From Puniceicoccales bacterium (GTDB lineage Bacteria; Verrucomicrobiota; Verrucomicrobiia; Opitutales; JAIRLM01): DNA of 14,205 nucleotides. This document shows, piece after piece, positions 14,134-14,205 of this stretch. A program made the position numbers and the translations under genes. Position 1 is the first letter of the stretch. Each line of letters starts with the position of its first letter. The notes beneath the pieces were generated by a model. The model searched no databases, was not told where the DNA came from, and saw nothing but the letters and a program-made list of their open reading frames with translations. The stretch is from contig JAIRMB010000009.1 in the NCBI GenBank assembly GCA_031258995.1, positions 1 to 14,205 of the forward strand. The letters run 5' to 3'.

Positions 14134-14205
14134 GGAAAAGTTTCCGCGCGAAATTCTATCGAGCGCAATCCCAATGGACCGGAGCTGGCGGAAGAAAATT
14201 CGAAA

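Overview
The window looks like chromosomal DNA of a Gram-negative bacterium, most likely from the PVC superphylum (Verrucomicrobiota, perhaps the Opitutae/Puniceicoccales side). The grounds are an LpxL-type lipid A acyltransferase fused to a family 9 heptosyltransferase, RNase HIII, an AsmA-like envelope protein, and a surface protein with the GGAI/FxxN repeats typified by chlamydial Pmp proteins. Housekeeping genes are GC-rich. Two plus-strand orphan genes (3591-4970 and 11770-12612) are visibly richer in A and T. The taxonomic guess is inference.

Layout. 1-837 (minus): the N-terminal part of a Pmp-like surface protein running off the left edge. Its 5' end carries a tandem 8-bp repeat, and at the present copy number the start codons are out of frame with the signal peptide, so the gene reads as phase OFF. 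976-3387 (minus): folA followed after 9 bp by the LpxL-heptosyltransferase fusion, probably one transcript that may continue towards the surface gene. 3591-4970 (plus): an orphan gene. 5053-5128 (plus): tRNA-Arg(UCU). 5172-5981 (minus): an AsmA-like membrane protein, divergent from rnhC (6238-7137, plus). 7412-8968 (minus): a large unrecognised gene. 9096-9257 (plus): a short remnant of the PHP domain of dnaE, with no start and no remainder of the gene. 9307-10344 (plus): a family 2 glycosyltransferase that begins with a Sec-type signal peptide. 10390-11592 (minus): pgk. 11770-12612 (plus): a second AT-rich orphan gene. 12637-14133 (minus): an acetyl-CoA hydrolase/CoA-transferase family enzyme of the succinyl-CoA:acetate type.

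How the genes relate. A cell-envelope theme (surface protein, lipid A/core assembly, AsmA-like protein, secreted glycosyltransferase) is mixed with central metabolism (folate reduction, glycolysis, acetate/succinate CoA exchange) and RNA/DNA upkeep (tRNA, RNase HIII). There is no single coherent pathway operon. The strongest unusual signals are the octanucleotide phase switch on the Pmp-like gene, the exported GT2 glycosyltransferase beside a dnaE remnant, and two AT-rich orphan genes that each lie divergent from a housekeeping gene and behind a related GCTTCGCT-containing inverted repeat. No CRISPR array, rRNA, transposase or integrase was seen.
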